From Sphagnum magellanicum (lineage: Eukaryota; Streptophyta; Sphagnopsida; Sphagnales; Sphagnaceae), in assembly GCA_021904315.1 (NCBI GenBank), contig CM038915.1:10168001-10232000 (forward strand): a DNA stretch of 64,000 nt, given 5' to 3'. Below the pieces are notes generated by a model. It searched no databases. It was not told the DNA's origin and was given only the letters and a program-made list of their open reading frames with translations. Numbering within the stretch: position 1 is the first letter of the stretch; every line of letters begins with the position of its first letter. This document shows positions 1 to 12,046 of the stretch, in pieces. A program made the translations under genes and the position numbers.

Positions 1-458
1 CCTCAACATTGAGTGTGCCATGAAAACCTAAGTTTCTGCAGCAACCATTCTCAGGTAGCTTTGGTCAGACTATTTCCTCAACTCAAACCTAACTTGAACT
101 GTTGGTGTGGTGACCAGAAATATATGGGTTTTACCCAGCAGCTTGCATGTCAAGCATTTGTCCCCGACGTTTTCCAAGCATATCCACTATTGCACCCACG
201 TAGTTTTCTGGGACCTCCACTATTGCATCCTGTCAGTCCAGCCAATCCATACATGTCAGTCTACTAAAAGAAAGACACCTGTGCTTTCTCCACACTTTTT
301 CATGAAGTTAATGTAGCCAATTTACTTGTTGTACATTTGATATCCTACTCCATCCATAGATACTAGATATTTTACTACACGAACCCAATTGTTATTTACC
401 TCACGAGGTACACAATAGACAGACAAAGTGTATTGACAGAAATAAAATTTCTGTTTAC
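1..458 (-). other. Intron of TypA reaching the window edge
   Basis: The sequence beyond the donor at 458 shows no continuation of the TypA protein (the expected next block begins around I-A-T-V-E-V-P), so this is intron. The next exon must lie left of position 1. Short open frames here show no family resemblance. Confidence 0.7.
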
Positions 459-3400
459 CTCATAAGGCTCATGCTTCTTTCCTTTGACTTCACGATTAAT
501 GACCTGGGGTGGCCCAATCATGAATTCATAACCCTCTCTCCTCCTGATGCCCAAAACCCACCAATCAACCAAATGTGATCCAGAACTAGTGTGAAAAAGA
601 GGTAAACTATAAGATCAATATTATCTCGAACCTCTACAACTTTGTGAGCCATAAGTAATAACATAAAATTTTGTCTCATGACTCAGAGCTACACTTCTGG
701 AGTTTCATTGTGGCTTTGAAGACCATTGCAAATTTCACAAAGGCGTGGTTATTACTGAAGATTAAACTTCAAATGTTAGTGCTGCTAAGCTCATTTTGTG
801 CCGTGACAATCTCTGATGCATATAAAGAAAGAGAGTGAGCAAATGAAACCAACTCACATATTCTCAATGAGAATCGTAATATGTAATGTGCCACGACCAC
901 TGACAACAAATGTATCTGCAGTTTCTCCATCAGTAACTTTCATTGCCAAGTTGCGCTCCAATTCACGATAAAGTCGATCTCGTAAGTTCCTGCTTGTGAC
1001 ATACTTTCCCTGAATGAAACAAAATGTTGACTGTTAGAAAGCTTGGATTCCTCACAAGTTTTTTGGTTGTGAAACTTTCCCTGCACTAAGGAACACCAGA
1101 AAAATTTCAGCACAAACTAAGCAAACAGCAGAAAGAAGATGACATCCATAAGTAAGGTTTAGAGAAAACAAGCGGATGCAAAATGTTGTAAAGTAGGGGA
1201 AAGAGCAAGGGCGGGCAGAAAGTACCTCACGGCCTGCAAATGGTGAAGTGTTGACAGAGAAGGACATTCTCACTGTTGGCTCTTCCACTGTAATGGTTGG
1301 TAATGCTGTTCCATCATTTTTATCCGCCAGTGTTTCACCAATCTGTTAATATGTCAAGACACCAAGCAATTCTTCACTCTTTGCTGCTCTTACAGTTGTA
1401 ATATAGGCTACCCTGCCACACTATACATGAAAGCCTAACTTGCATATCAACACACCTGGCAACTTCCTGGAGTGTCCAATTCTAAGCTTCAAATGTGAGG
1501 GATTCCCACTTTCTGATCTTCAGTATTGAGATGTCCACATTGCGAAGAGAATAAAATCAAAATGGCCATTAGATTCTAGCAATACCAACTTCAATTGGCA
1601 AATAAGGATTGAACATACAAGAACATCACTGATGCCAGAGAGAGCGCAGATATCTCCAGCCTCCACAACTTCAGCAGGCACACGAATGAAGTTATCATAT
1701 TCAAATAGCTCACTCACTCTTGCAGGCCGGCAAGCTCCATCTGGAGTGCATACCTGTGAACACTCCACTCCTATGTCATAAGGAACACACACCCTACCAA
1801 AAAACCTGGATCCTAGCACTCAATGCCTACTAGTATTCTAGGACAGCTTCTACGTCACAAATTGGCCATGCAGAGACCCAATTCTGTTTCAGAGGTATGT
1901 ATCTTTGTGGAGGGTTGGCCCCTTTGAACCTTGGATTCAAAGCTGTAAACTTCTGTGGAAATCACTTTAACAAGTCATTGTAGACATTATACTAGGCACA
2001 ACATGCTATTTGCTGACCTTGCTATCTGGTAGTTAAGAGCTAGTCCTGAAATTGATCACTCCTTTCGAAATTCATTGCATTCCAAGCAAACACCAGAGTG
2101 GAAGAAACTGAGTCTCATAATTAATCCATCCAGTGTTAGAGAAAATTGTGACTCTGATGCAACAATGGAAAAACATTCACAGAAGACCAATAAGATACCT
2201 TGACATCAAGACCTCGTCTCATACGTCCTGCATGGACTCGCCCAATTGCAATCCGGCCCTTGTGCTCATCATAATCCAAGTTTGTAATCTGCACTCATGA
2301 TCCAATGTCAAAAACACTTTAAGCCTGGACCTTACTCCCAATCCAGGAATTTTCCACTATTGTCCTATGTCTTCTCACACTGTTGGATCACTTCCAAAAA
2401 TCACTTACAAAACAATCAACATTATTAGAAGGTGCCATGCTACCAGCTATGAAGAACTGCAGAGCTACCAGTCATTGAAATCTATCGAAAGTGAATTCAA
2501 AACAAAGTTTCCCTGAGGCCACTAACAAAATGATTTGCACCTGGACTTACAAGCATTTGAAGAGGGCCTTCCAAATCAACGCGTGGCTCAGGTACACAGC
2601 GCAAGACTGCTTCAAAGAGTGGCTCCAAATCATCAGCCAGTCCATTCGGCTCCAACCCTGCCTTTCCATGTATTCCACTTGCATATACCACTTGGAAATC
2701 ACACTGCATTACACACCCCCTAGCAATATGAACCCAAGACCACCATAATAACTAAAACTGGTTCTAAAATCAGTCAGCAAGGTATACCTACTATCCTGTC
2801 ACATAGTTGGAACCTTAAGCTCTTCACCTAGTATGGTAGGCTGTGTTACACATGTACTGATCAAGGAGGCTGCACTTTTGCCAAACCATAAGAAATCTTT
2901 GAAATGGTTACAGCACAGTACTTGGGAACAAATATTACTCTCAGCTTTAAGTCTGGAACCCAACACATACACCAGACACAAATTTGTCCCTTACAGGAGA
3001 GGTTTATCATTCTTGAAACTTTTGTTAGAACTCATACCTTCAAATTTAGACAGCAGTGATTGCCTGAGTGCTCTGAAGCTATCTTATTCGTCATAGATAA
3101 ATGTACACAGGTTCTTTGTTACAGGCGAATTTTGCCTGTCAATTCATGTGAAATGTGCACATACAGGCAATACAAAGACACAGAGAAGATAGGCCTAAGG
3201 AGGGGTCATGGTTGCACACACCTGTTCGTCTGTCGCATTGAGTTCAATAAAAAGCTCAAAGGTGGTATTAACAACATATTCAGGACGAGCTGATGGACGA
3301 TCAACTTTGTTCACCACAACTACTACAGAGTGACCAAGCTGTAGTGCCTTCTTCAACACAAATCGCGTCTGAGGCATGGGTCCTTCTACTGAATCTACCT

Positions 3401-4618
3401 GCTCCAAAAACACACCTATCACCATCAGATCTTCCTCCTGAGCATTTCTATGCCCCAGTATCTCACAACTTGTGTTAGAGAAGTTAATTCTGAACTGCAA
3501 CACAAGTTATTACAGTTCAAAATTCTTCATGGTGAACAAGCAAGTAAAAAGTTGCAAGTTTGTGGAAAGAGGAACCCGCATTAAAGGGCATAATCTGCAA
3601 ATGATAATCCAAAAAATGATTACCAATAAGAGGACACCATCGACCATATTAAGCACACGCTCCACCTCCCCACCAAAATCAGAATGGCCTGGAGTATCAA
3701 TTATATTGATCTTAGTGCCCTTGTAACGGATAGCAGTGTTCTTACTCAAAATAGTAATCCCGCGCTCCCTTTCCAATGCATTCGAGTCCATAATGCGCTC
3801 TTGCACAGCTTGATTATCACGAAAAACCTGTTCAAATATCCAGATGGGATCAGAACAAAAACTCATCAGAGCAAGAAGGTTGCCTTGTCCATTGCATGAA
3901 AGAAAGACATGAATCTTCGAAGAAAATTGCACAAAGGACATTTCAAATCAATCCACCTTCTAAAGCTGAGACCGTTGTATGAATGACTTTCACCTAGAGA
4001 CAAAGGCATAGAATGCATACACGAGTAGAAAGACATGATTTCTTTTGCATTGATCAACTAACCTTTGCTTGGCGCAACATGGCATCAACCAATGTAGTCT
4101 TCCCATGATCAACATGAGCAATTATAGCAATGTTTCTCACATCTGTCCTAACGGTAAACTTGGGCTCTTCCTTTGCTGCCATATCACATGGAAAAACATG
4201 TGTCACTGACAACATTTCAAGGTACAGGACTAAATGGCCTGCCTTTGGAGAGACTAGCACTTCTTCTTGATCACAGAAACTATTCACGCACATAAGGCAG
4301 CAGAAAGAAAGTATGCCACAAAGTCAGTCACGCATAATGAATGGATTGATTACCTCTAGGCGGCTCCTCTGTTGCAAGAGTGCAACGCACAATTCCGGTA
4401 CACAGATTTCTGTGATAGCAGACATTTCCGACTTGCTGCAACCTCAGAGGCTCTCCAGCAATCTGTTGCCTCATCAGATTCACCCCCGGCTTCGCTGCTG
4501 CTGCTGCCGTCTTGGCACTACAACACACTCTCTTGCTCCTCTTCTTGGAACCGCCCTGCTGGCTCGCCATCGCCGCCTGCCCCCATTGCACCGCCGCTGT
4601 CCCTGCAAGACTGGCCAT
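459..4618 (-). CDS. TypA: Chloroplast TypA/BipA translational GTPase (SVR3-like), 10 exons, C-terminus off the left edge
   Basis: Ribosome-associated GTPase of the EF-G/LepA superfamily. The plastid form (Arabidopsis SVR3) supports chloroplast translation and biogenesis. Exons, read 5' to 3': 4618-4354, 4175-4063, 3827-3624, 3398-3222, 2703-2551, 2288-2199, 1753-1619, 1342-1226, 1009-858, 543-459. All introns are GT-AG and every phase joins in frame, giving 497 codons. Residues 1-88 are Ala/Arg/Ser-rich and look like a transit peptide. G1 is AHVDHGKTT (108-116), G2 RGITI (148-152), G3 DTPGH (170-174), G4 NKVD (224-227), and YAS at 260-262 fits G5. Domain II and the start of the EF-G-like domain follow ([26 protein letters not shown]). 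About 180 C-terminal residues are missing compared with the roughly 675-aa plant family; the last visible donor is at 458. The ATG at 4618 has a strong context (GCAGCCATGG). An in-frame ATG at 4708 would add 30 residues. Confidence 0.96.
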
Positions 4619-5136
4619 GGCTGCTTCTTCTTCCCTAGAAACAACCCTAAAACTCCTTTCCCTCCTGGAAGGAGAGAAAAATACACGACCACAAACACAA
4701 CACAACACAACACAAAGAGGAAGCTCCCTCGCTTGATGGCTGTCAAAAAAAAAAGGGACAATAATTTTTATTATTTTCCACTCTCCGAATCGAATTCTTT
4801 CCGCAATTCACTTCGTATGCTCTCTCACCACAAAACTGCGGGGAAAAAAAAAAAAAACTTGCAATGCCGAAAGGAATTGAACGCGAGAGCCGGAGGAGAA
4901 AGGAGGAGAGTGTGTGCGTGTGTTGTTTTCTCGAAGGCGGCGGAGAGAGGCCACAAAGCACACACACTGGAACATTATCTGCAGCTTTGCCACTTTGTAA
5001 AGGAGAGAGGCGTAAGAGGCAGGGCTGTAAATTAGCCTATCCAGTTGAAGGCGGTGGTGCGTGGCCCAGGAAGGACCAGCAGCCCCCCCCAGCCCCATTC
5101 CTTGATATTTTAACTTTTTTAATAAGGTACCTTTAA
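4619..5136 (-). promoter_or_regulatory. 5' leader and promoter region of TypA
   Basis: Less AT-rich than the DNA to its right. It holds AACCCTAAA at 4643-4651 (a telo-box relative, about 25 bp upstream of the chosen ATG), an (ACACA)n-like run at 4693-4722, two A-homopolymers and purine-rich stretches. Open frames on both strands here are low in complexity. Nothing marks the transcription start. Confidence 0.5.
4643..4651 (+). promoter_or_regulatory. Telo-box-like motif upstream of TypA
   Basis: The motif AACCCTAAA lies between the two candidate TypA start codons. In plants, telo-boxes (core AAACCCTAA) cluster near the 5' ends of genes for translation and ribosome function. The motif is seen directly; its function is inferred. 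Confidence 0.45.
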
Positions 5137-7020
5137 AAACTAATTTACCGACCTACTTTGAAAAAGAATCCTTAGTAAGGTACCCTAAAGATCCTTACCT
5201 ATTGATTGTGCTTTTTAAAAAAGGTTTGATAGAGTCCTTTAAATCAAATCAAGATACTTACCTAAATAATTTTGTTGTAATTAATTAATTTTATCTTTCC
5301 AAAAGATAATTTTTTTGTAAATTTTAATATATGTCATTTTGTTTCATTAATTTTTTAAAAATATTTTTGATTTGCTAAGCAAAATGCCAACAAAAGTTTG
5401 ATTCATTAAAATAGTTCACAACAAAATACAAAACATATAATAAAAAAAACACATTGAAAGGGTGTAAAACAAACAACAACAAAATAATCATAATATAATA
5501 TAACATAATATAAAAAATCAAAATAGAATTTGATCTATGACAAAAATTATAATCTATAATGATTCTAGAATTGTCATAGTGACAATCATAAAGATATTCA
5601 TCCTACATAAACTAGTTTTGATGAAACATTGTCACTAAAATTTATTTATTGGTTGTGGTTTTTTTAAGGTTAGAAATTTAAAATATTCTAATTTAAAGCA
5701 CCTTAAAATACTTATTGATTGCATTATTATTTTATTTTTTTGGTGAAAAAGAGTACCCTAATAAGATATTTTAAAACACACCTATTGATTATGTTTGTTT
5801 TAAGTTGCAAAGAATGCCTTAATAACATACCCTAAAGATGTGACCTAATTGATTGTAAAATAGGTATTACTTAAAGACATTTATTGATTTTAAAAAATAT
5901 ATATAGAAATAATTCCTTAATAAATTGATTTCAAACTATCCTTTGGTTTTTTTTTTTTAAAGTTAGGAAAAATGTCTTAATAAAACAACTTAAAGATTAT
6001 ATATTGATTGTGTTTTTTTATGTTAAGAAATAAGGTGCACTATAAATTTGTATTGATAATGCATTTTAGATTAATGAAAGTATTTTAACGAGGGCATATT
6101 TTTAAATTATATGTTTATTATTATTTTTACATCAAAAGGAATGTTTTAATAAAAATGTTCCAATGGGTGGTTGCAAGCTAGGTGACCATTTTTGACAAAT
6201 ACATTATTTTTTGAAAGTTCATATGGTAGTGTTAAAATGATAGTTTATGTGACATCATTGGTTAAATCAAGAATTAAATGGTGATTAATGAATTCTAAAA
6301 TTCATATGAAGAGAAGAAGTTTTAAACATTTTTTTAACAAACATGTTAAAAAAATAAAATTAAAATCCACCAAAAAATAATTATAATACGAACTTATCAG
6401 AGAATATGGTCCATTTTAGGCCATTCAAAAGTTCATAAATGTTTTTTGGTTTATTTTTTCTAATAACTTTTGTTACATCTATGTTCCTATTGATTTAATT
6501 ATCATATATTAAGACCTTATAAAATATTCCAAATAAAAATCATACACAAAAATGCATGTATTAAAAAACACAAATAAAAAACCAATCCATTTTTTAATTT
6601 TAAAAATTCATTACTATTTATTTAGCGCATATATGTTAATTTTATTTATTTATATGTGTTCTTATTAAGTTGACAATAAATGTAATCACAAATTTGGCAT
6701 ATTGTTGATTCTATGGCATGTTAATAACATGTAAATCCATAACACTTTGCAAAAAATAACATTGTGATGCAAAAAATGAGCCCCTTATCTTACAACCACC
6801 TTAAAGATACATGAATAAATTATATTTTTTTGGCTAGGAAAAATACATTAATAAGATTCCTAAAGGTGTTTATTTTTTATGTTTTTTTAATTTAGGAAAA
6901 AATGCACTAATCAAATATTTCAAAGATATATATATTGATTATTATTTTCTATCATGATAATACATTAACAAGGTACTTTAAAAACACATATTGAAATGTG
7001 TTATTTAGGTTAGGAAGAGT
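5110..7020. repeat. Degenerate ~66-bp tandem-like repeat region
   Basis: A diverged unit recurs: an ATTGATTG block, a T-run, 'ttaggaaaaatg', 'ccttaataaggta', then 'ccttaaagat'. ATTGATT-like anchors lie near 5201, 5648, 5714, 5784, 5848, 5883 and 6003, and further units occur at 6825-7015. Typical spacing is 64-70 bp. The block is interrupted by unrelated AT-rich DNA at 5300-5630 and 6100-6800. No gene is visible. Confidence 0.6.
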
Positions 7021-9900
7021 TTTGAAGTGCATGATTGAAACAAAAAAAAACCATTTGTTAGGATGGGTTAATAATAAATAATCTATAATTATTTAAAACA
7101 TCTCCAATGATGGGAGCCATTTGTTCCTTTCCAAATGGTCATTACACTCAAGGACTTGCATTAATTGTTTTCCTTTCCCCACCTTTGACCTTGAAATAAT
7201 TCAATTAAATCTTAATTCAAATTTAATTGAATTATTAATTAATGAATCTTTGAAACAAATTGATGGATATTTCCTTTTGAATTTACACGATTTTGAGTTT
7301 TCAAAAGGTTGAATCCCTCCAAGTTTTAAAACTTCATCATGTTTTAACCAAGCTTTGAAAAACCCATTTTGCCTTTTTGGATAAGAAATTTATTTTGATA
7401 ATATTATATATCAATGATCAAGATATTGGTTAATTTGTTTTCCAAACTTTCACATCTTGATTTTTTCTAATATTTTTCTTATTTTAATGTTGAATTCCTA
7501 AGGTTATCATTTTCTTGTGTCGAATTATAACTAATGCTAAATTTGTTGTCACATGTTCTTTTCCAAATAAGTGTCCTTTGTATTTGCTTATGTTTTGAGC
7601 TTCTTTTATTTCTCTTGATGTGTTTGATAATTCAACCCTTGATTATTAAAATTTTTATTTTTTTGGTTTTTTCAACTTCATGTTTTAATTTAAAATTCTA
7701 ATTCCAATTTAATTGTAACATTCAAGCTAGTATGGGGGACAACTTTAGGGTCATTATGTTTCATCATGCCAAAATAGATTTTGGTTTGGAATTTACTTTA
7801 AATAAAAGGGAAATTTATCTTTTCATATTTATGTCTTTTTTTAACTATTTTTTTTCAATATCATAGTCACAAATGATTAAAATGATAAGCAAATTTCAAT
7901 AACTTCTACACCAATTTGCATCTTGTTGTTCTTCAATTGAATCCGAATTCAATTCAATATTTTCATTTGGATGAAACTTAATTTCCATTTTTTTCATCAT
8001 TTCAACATCACTAGTAGTGCATAGCAACATAGAGCCCAAGTTTTTTTTTTAAAAATTGTGTTCTTATCAACTTGTTTATCTATTATTTATTTATTTATTT
8101 ATATTTTTTTTCACAATTTTTTTTAGTTTTTTTTTTCTTTGAGAATGACTAATGGCCCCTTGTGTTTAAATGCGGCCATGAATTGATCCTTTAATTGCAA
8201 GGTCACCCATCCTAATATTAATCCAATCAAAGTGGGCTTAACTTCAAAGTTCTTATTAAAAAAAGTTCAAGTTTTTAAAGTAATTTTATGATACCTAAAC
8301 TAAATGACTTTTGCTCAATTGGTCCAAATAATATGAAACCAAAAACATGCACACCATGGTCATTTCCTTTTTTGTGATTTTTCGTTTTATGCTTCAAATT
8401 ATATATTTGGTAACTTTGTTTTAAAAAATTAATTGGCATTTTTAACAAATTTTTCTTCTTTTGAATTGTTAAATATGAAACCAATGTTAACCAATGTTGA
8501 CAGAATATTAAAATGGAGGTTGATTTTCAAATAATTATTAGATTAATTTTCATTTTGAGAAATCGTCCAATGTCACATTTGAAAAAAATTAGATTAAAAA
8601 TCACTTTTCATAACTTTCACTAATTGAGAATTATTCATTTGATAATTACATTTTTTTGAAATATCAATCAAAAAAATTTAAATAGCTTAAAGTATCTAAA
8701 GATACTAAAGATAATTATTAATTATATAATTTTTGGTTTTAAAAGGTGAATTTAGGAGTAGGTAGGATTAATGTTGTTTTTTTCCAATTTTGTAGTGTAT
8801 GAGCAACAATGAATGTTTCTACTTAGTTGGCAACATTTTTGTACAAGGCCATTAAAATAATAATAATTATATAGGCTAATGGGGACACATTTTCCCCAAA
8901 AAAAAACATAGCAAATTTTGATAATTGTTTTTTGAAAAAAATGTATTTTCACTAAAAAAATTGATTCATTGTCATGTTGTGGTGATTTGTGGAAATAATT
9001 AGGTAAGATTTTACTTAATTATAAAAGTTTATAGTTAGGATTTTAAAGTTATATTACTTTTTATAAAAGCTTTTGGGTTGTTGTTTTGTGAACTTTTTAT
9101 GTTTTTAGAAACTTTTTGTTATATTAATTTTCTTTTCATGATAACCAAATTGAAATAATCACCTAAAATTTTTAGAGATTATTAAATTTTAAATAATTTC
9201 CAATTTGAAAATTGGTTCAAAAGTAATAATTAAAATTCTGAAACCCAACATAGTTTTTTACAATTTAAAAAAACTTAAAGGACCAAGATGGGTTTTTAAA
9301 GTGACAAAAAGAATTTGAATCAATGATATTTTTTATCATTGACATGTTTATAATCACATTATGTAAAAATACACAAATAGATATCATAATGTATGAAATT
9401 TATCATTCAAGAGATAATATTTTAAAATATTTTTAAAACAATCATCATGTGCCCATTGTTATTGTGATTTTTTGCATTTGGTAAAAAATGTTGTGTAAAA
9501 AGTTGTTATTTCATTTTATAAATGGGCCCATTATTCATGTTTATAAAAAATAATGTGCATCCATAATCTATTGATATGAACACACAATTTTCCTAATCAT
9601 AAAGACAAAATCAAATTAGGTGAATGTAATTTATTTAATAATAATTGCCAAATTTTCTCGAAAAATAATTATATCAAAATATGAATTTGATAACTTTAAT
9701 TTGAGGGTTTTTTATAATTTGAAAAAATTAAATATATTTATGTAAGGATTTATTGATGTTTTAAGTGCATATTATTAACTTGGTGTTAAAAATTTATTTA
9801 TTCCCATGTATAATTCCAAAGGTCACCCATTTTGTGTTTAATGCTCAAATGTTCTTTTAAATGAATTTCCCTCAATATTTTATATAATTTTAAAATTAAT
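7021..9900. other. AT-rich intergenic DNA, no gene seen
   Basis: Very AT-rich sequence with many homopolymer runs. The open frames are short, Phe/Ile/Lys/Asn-rich and resemble nothing I know. I see no conserved gene, tRNA or clear repeat boundary. Confidence 0.6.
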
Positions 9901-10298
9901 TTTCGAACCCCATTTGCTGAGAATTACTAACTCAGGACACTCACAGGAGTGTCACACCATCACCATAATCACAAAAAGCTGCGACAAGCTCGCTGCCACA
10001 CAACTCTTGGCACATCTTCTCACTCCAGACCTCCGAGGGAGTCAATACACGAAAACAAGTTATGGATTCACATCAAAATTAAGTATCCAAAACATTCAGT
10101 TTGCTTCACAAAACTCATCAATACCTAACAGGAGTGTCTAACAGATTCAACGGCATCTCTTCCACTGAACTGATGACTGCACAGGTGCAGCCCAAAACTT
10201 CACACTTTTCATCATGGCAGGACATTATTCTATACACGAGTAGCACCCATAGCTACTCATCCAGCAACTCCCTCATTTGAAACAACCTCATAGGAAAA
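9901..10298 (-). other. Probable 3' UTR and flank of RPB10
   Basis: Base composition rises sharply from the AT-rich DNA at ~9900 and stays gene-like up to the RPB10 stop codon. This suggests transcribed 3' UTR. The polyadenylation site cannot be fixed by eye. Confidence 0.4.
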
Positions 10299-11358
10299 TC
10301 ACTGATTGTTGCTCTCATTACGCTCCAAGGCTGCAATGATCATGAAAACCCTTATATAAGTGTACATCCATTGGCTGTAAAAACACACTTCTTGATGTAT
10401 ATCAGCACTCACAATTTCCAGTTTAATCTAGTCCTCCACTTTCATATGAACATATGCATAACTCTCTTGGAATGCACAGAAAAAAGAGCTTGAGAATTGT
10501 GCAAAGGGCTTCTTGATAACAGAAACTCACTGTTGTAATTCAAAAGCTTCTCAATAAGATCCACATGGGTCATAAGCATGCGCCGGCAGCAGTATCGTAC
10601 CAGTGCCAAAGCATCAAGTGCATCCCTGTGTAACATACAAAAAAATAAATAGAAGGTTATCCATGAGTTTCCTGCAGAATTACTTCAATACAAATTGATG
10701 ATTGAACAGACAAGGTTCTTGGCACCAGAGCTTCAAGGCGCTGCATATCCCAAACACAACACAAAACAATGGCTACAGATGAAGATACATATATACTCTG
10801 AGCATGCCATTTATTCTCCATAGCTCAAGAAAAGGATTTAGGGTTGTGGAATCTAGTCCTGGACAGCTGCAACAGCAAGACTCTACTCCCATAACTAACA
10901 TCCTAAGAACCTATGTAGAAGAACTTGTTCACGAACTACAAAGCTCATTGAGCGTTAAAGAACACATCCAGTTACCCTTCTGTGTAGTCGGCTTGCAAAA
11001 GATCCAGATAAGTATCCCATTTGTTTCCGATCACCTGCCCCAAAAGACAAAGTCGCACCGTCATGATCCTATTCTAATAAACCTTGTGCAATCTACCATA
11101 CCACATATCCCTTTGTGTGCTCCTTCTCTGGAACCCCTACCTCGTAACCCTATCGTACAACTTCCCGTCAGGCAACCAACCCCTTTACCTCTCTACCGTC
11201 CAAAACCGTAAAATCTCCAGCACATCGAAAGCGTCGCAAAGCCCAGAAAGAACATTAGCAAGCAGAGCAAAGACCTGGAGGGACACCAACCAACACAGAG
11301 TTTGTTCGTTAAACAAATCTACCTTGCCGCACGTGAAGCATCGCACCGGGATTATCAT
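10299..11358 (-). CDS. NRPB10: DNA-directed RNA polymerases I/II/III subunit RPB10 (RPABC5), 4 exons, 73 aa
   Basis: Small zinc-binding subunit common to the nuclear RNA polymerases; it helps hold the two largest subunits' assembly platform together. Exons: 11358-11323, 11034-10976, 10625-10531, 10330-10299 (TGA at 10301-10299). Phases 0, 2 and 1 join exactly. The 73 residues match the family's usual 67-73. The start [12 protein letters not shown] carries CxxC (Cys7, Cys10). YCCRRM carries the second zinc pair (Cys44, Cys45). [13 protein letters not shown] is the family's C-terminal helix. Exon 4 encodes only ten residues plus the stop, and its acceptor was chosen because it restores the expected NYNTLE. 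Residue 39 is Ala (GCA at 10606-10604) where yeast, animal and other plant members have Gly. The upstream region holds a telo-box run (11501-11527) and GA-rich sequence. Confidence 0.97.
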
Positions 11359-11500
11359 CTTCTCGATCTTCCGAACCTCTTTCTGAAAGCTCCTTTAACA
11401 CAAAGCGAAAGATTGGTTCACAAAATCGCGCGCGCGAGAGAGGGCGAGAAAGAGCGACCAAGAAGGAGTGCGATATGAGAGAGATCTGTACAAGAAGAAG

Positions 11501-11527
11501 AGGGTTAGGTTAGGGTTAGGGTTTAGG
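11501..11527 (-). promoter_or_regulatory. Telomere-like repeat/telo-box upstream of NRPB10
   Basis: About four consecutive TTAGG(G)-type units lie 145-170 bp upstream of the RPB10 ATG, so the gene strand reads CCTAAACCCTAACCC. This is the plant interstitial telomere motif (telo-box), common near the 5' ends of growth-related housekeeping genes. A small relic of real telomeric DNA is the alternative, but the promoter position favours a cis element. Confidence 0.65.
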
Positions 11528-11693
11528 CGAACCTGCGGAAGAAGCTACCTACCATAGCTCGGTTTCATTCGACACTAACTATATTATTTTCAGAAATGTT
11601 GAAATTTTCAAAAATTATTTCTTCCAAATCAAAAAAATATTGTGAAGAACAATAGTGAATACTTAGGAGTATTTCATTTGTTGAAATGAATGT

Positions 11694-11740
11694 TTCAAAA
11701 TTAATTAATTATTCGACAGACATGTGTTGAAATGGCCAAG
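11694..11740. repeat. Dispersed repeat family 4, copy 1
   Basis: Shares a block with 45204-45258 and 51824-51880: 'ttcaaaattaattaatta', then 'cgacagac', then 'tgttgaa'. The shared core is ~45 bp, with weaker similarity upstream. It lies just beyond the NRPB10 promoter. Confidence 0.5.
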
Positions 11741-12046
11741 GTATTATTACGGTATTCACAAGAATTTCCAAGCAACAAGAGTGAGAAAATGAAAACCCAA
11801 AGCTGTTTTTTGGGTGTAGCTGACCCTTCACTGATTCTATGACAGGTTCAGGTAACCCTTTAACTATCCTTCATTTCCTCTCAAAAGGGCGAGGTTCTCA
11901 ATTAAAATCATGGACCCCTAGTTGGGTGAAATATTCAGTTCTTCAAATTTTTGCAAACTGCCAAATCCCTGGATTCCCAATTCTTAGACCACATTGGAAC
12001 TGCTGGTCACATTGAATCCCCTTTCATCGAAACCATGTCCAATCTA

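Noticed and set aside
4313..5035. 240-codon plus-strand frame
   Set aside because: It is antisense to TypA exon 1 and its leader, low in complexity, and resembles no family.
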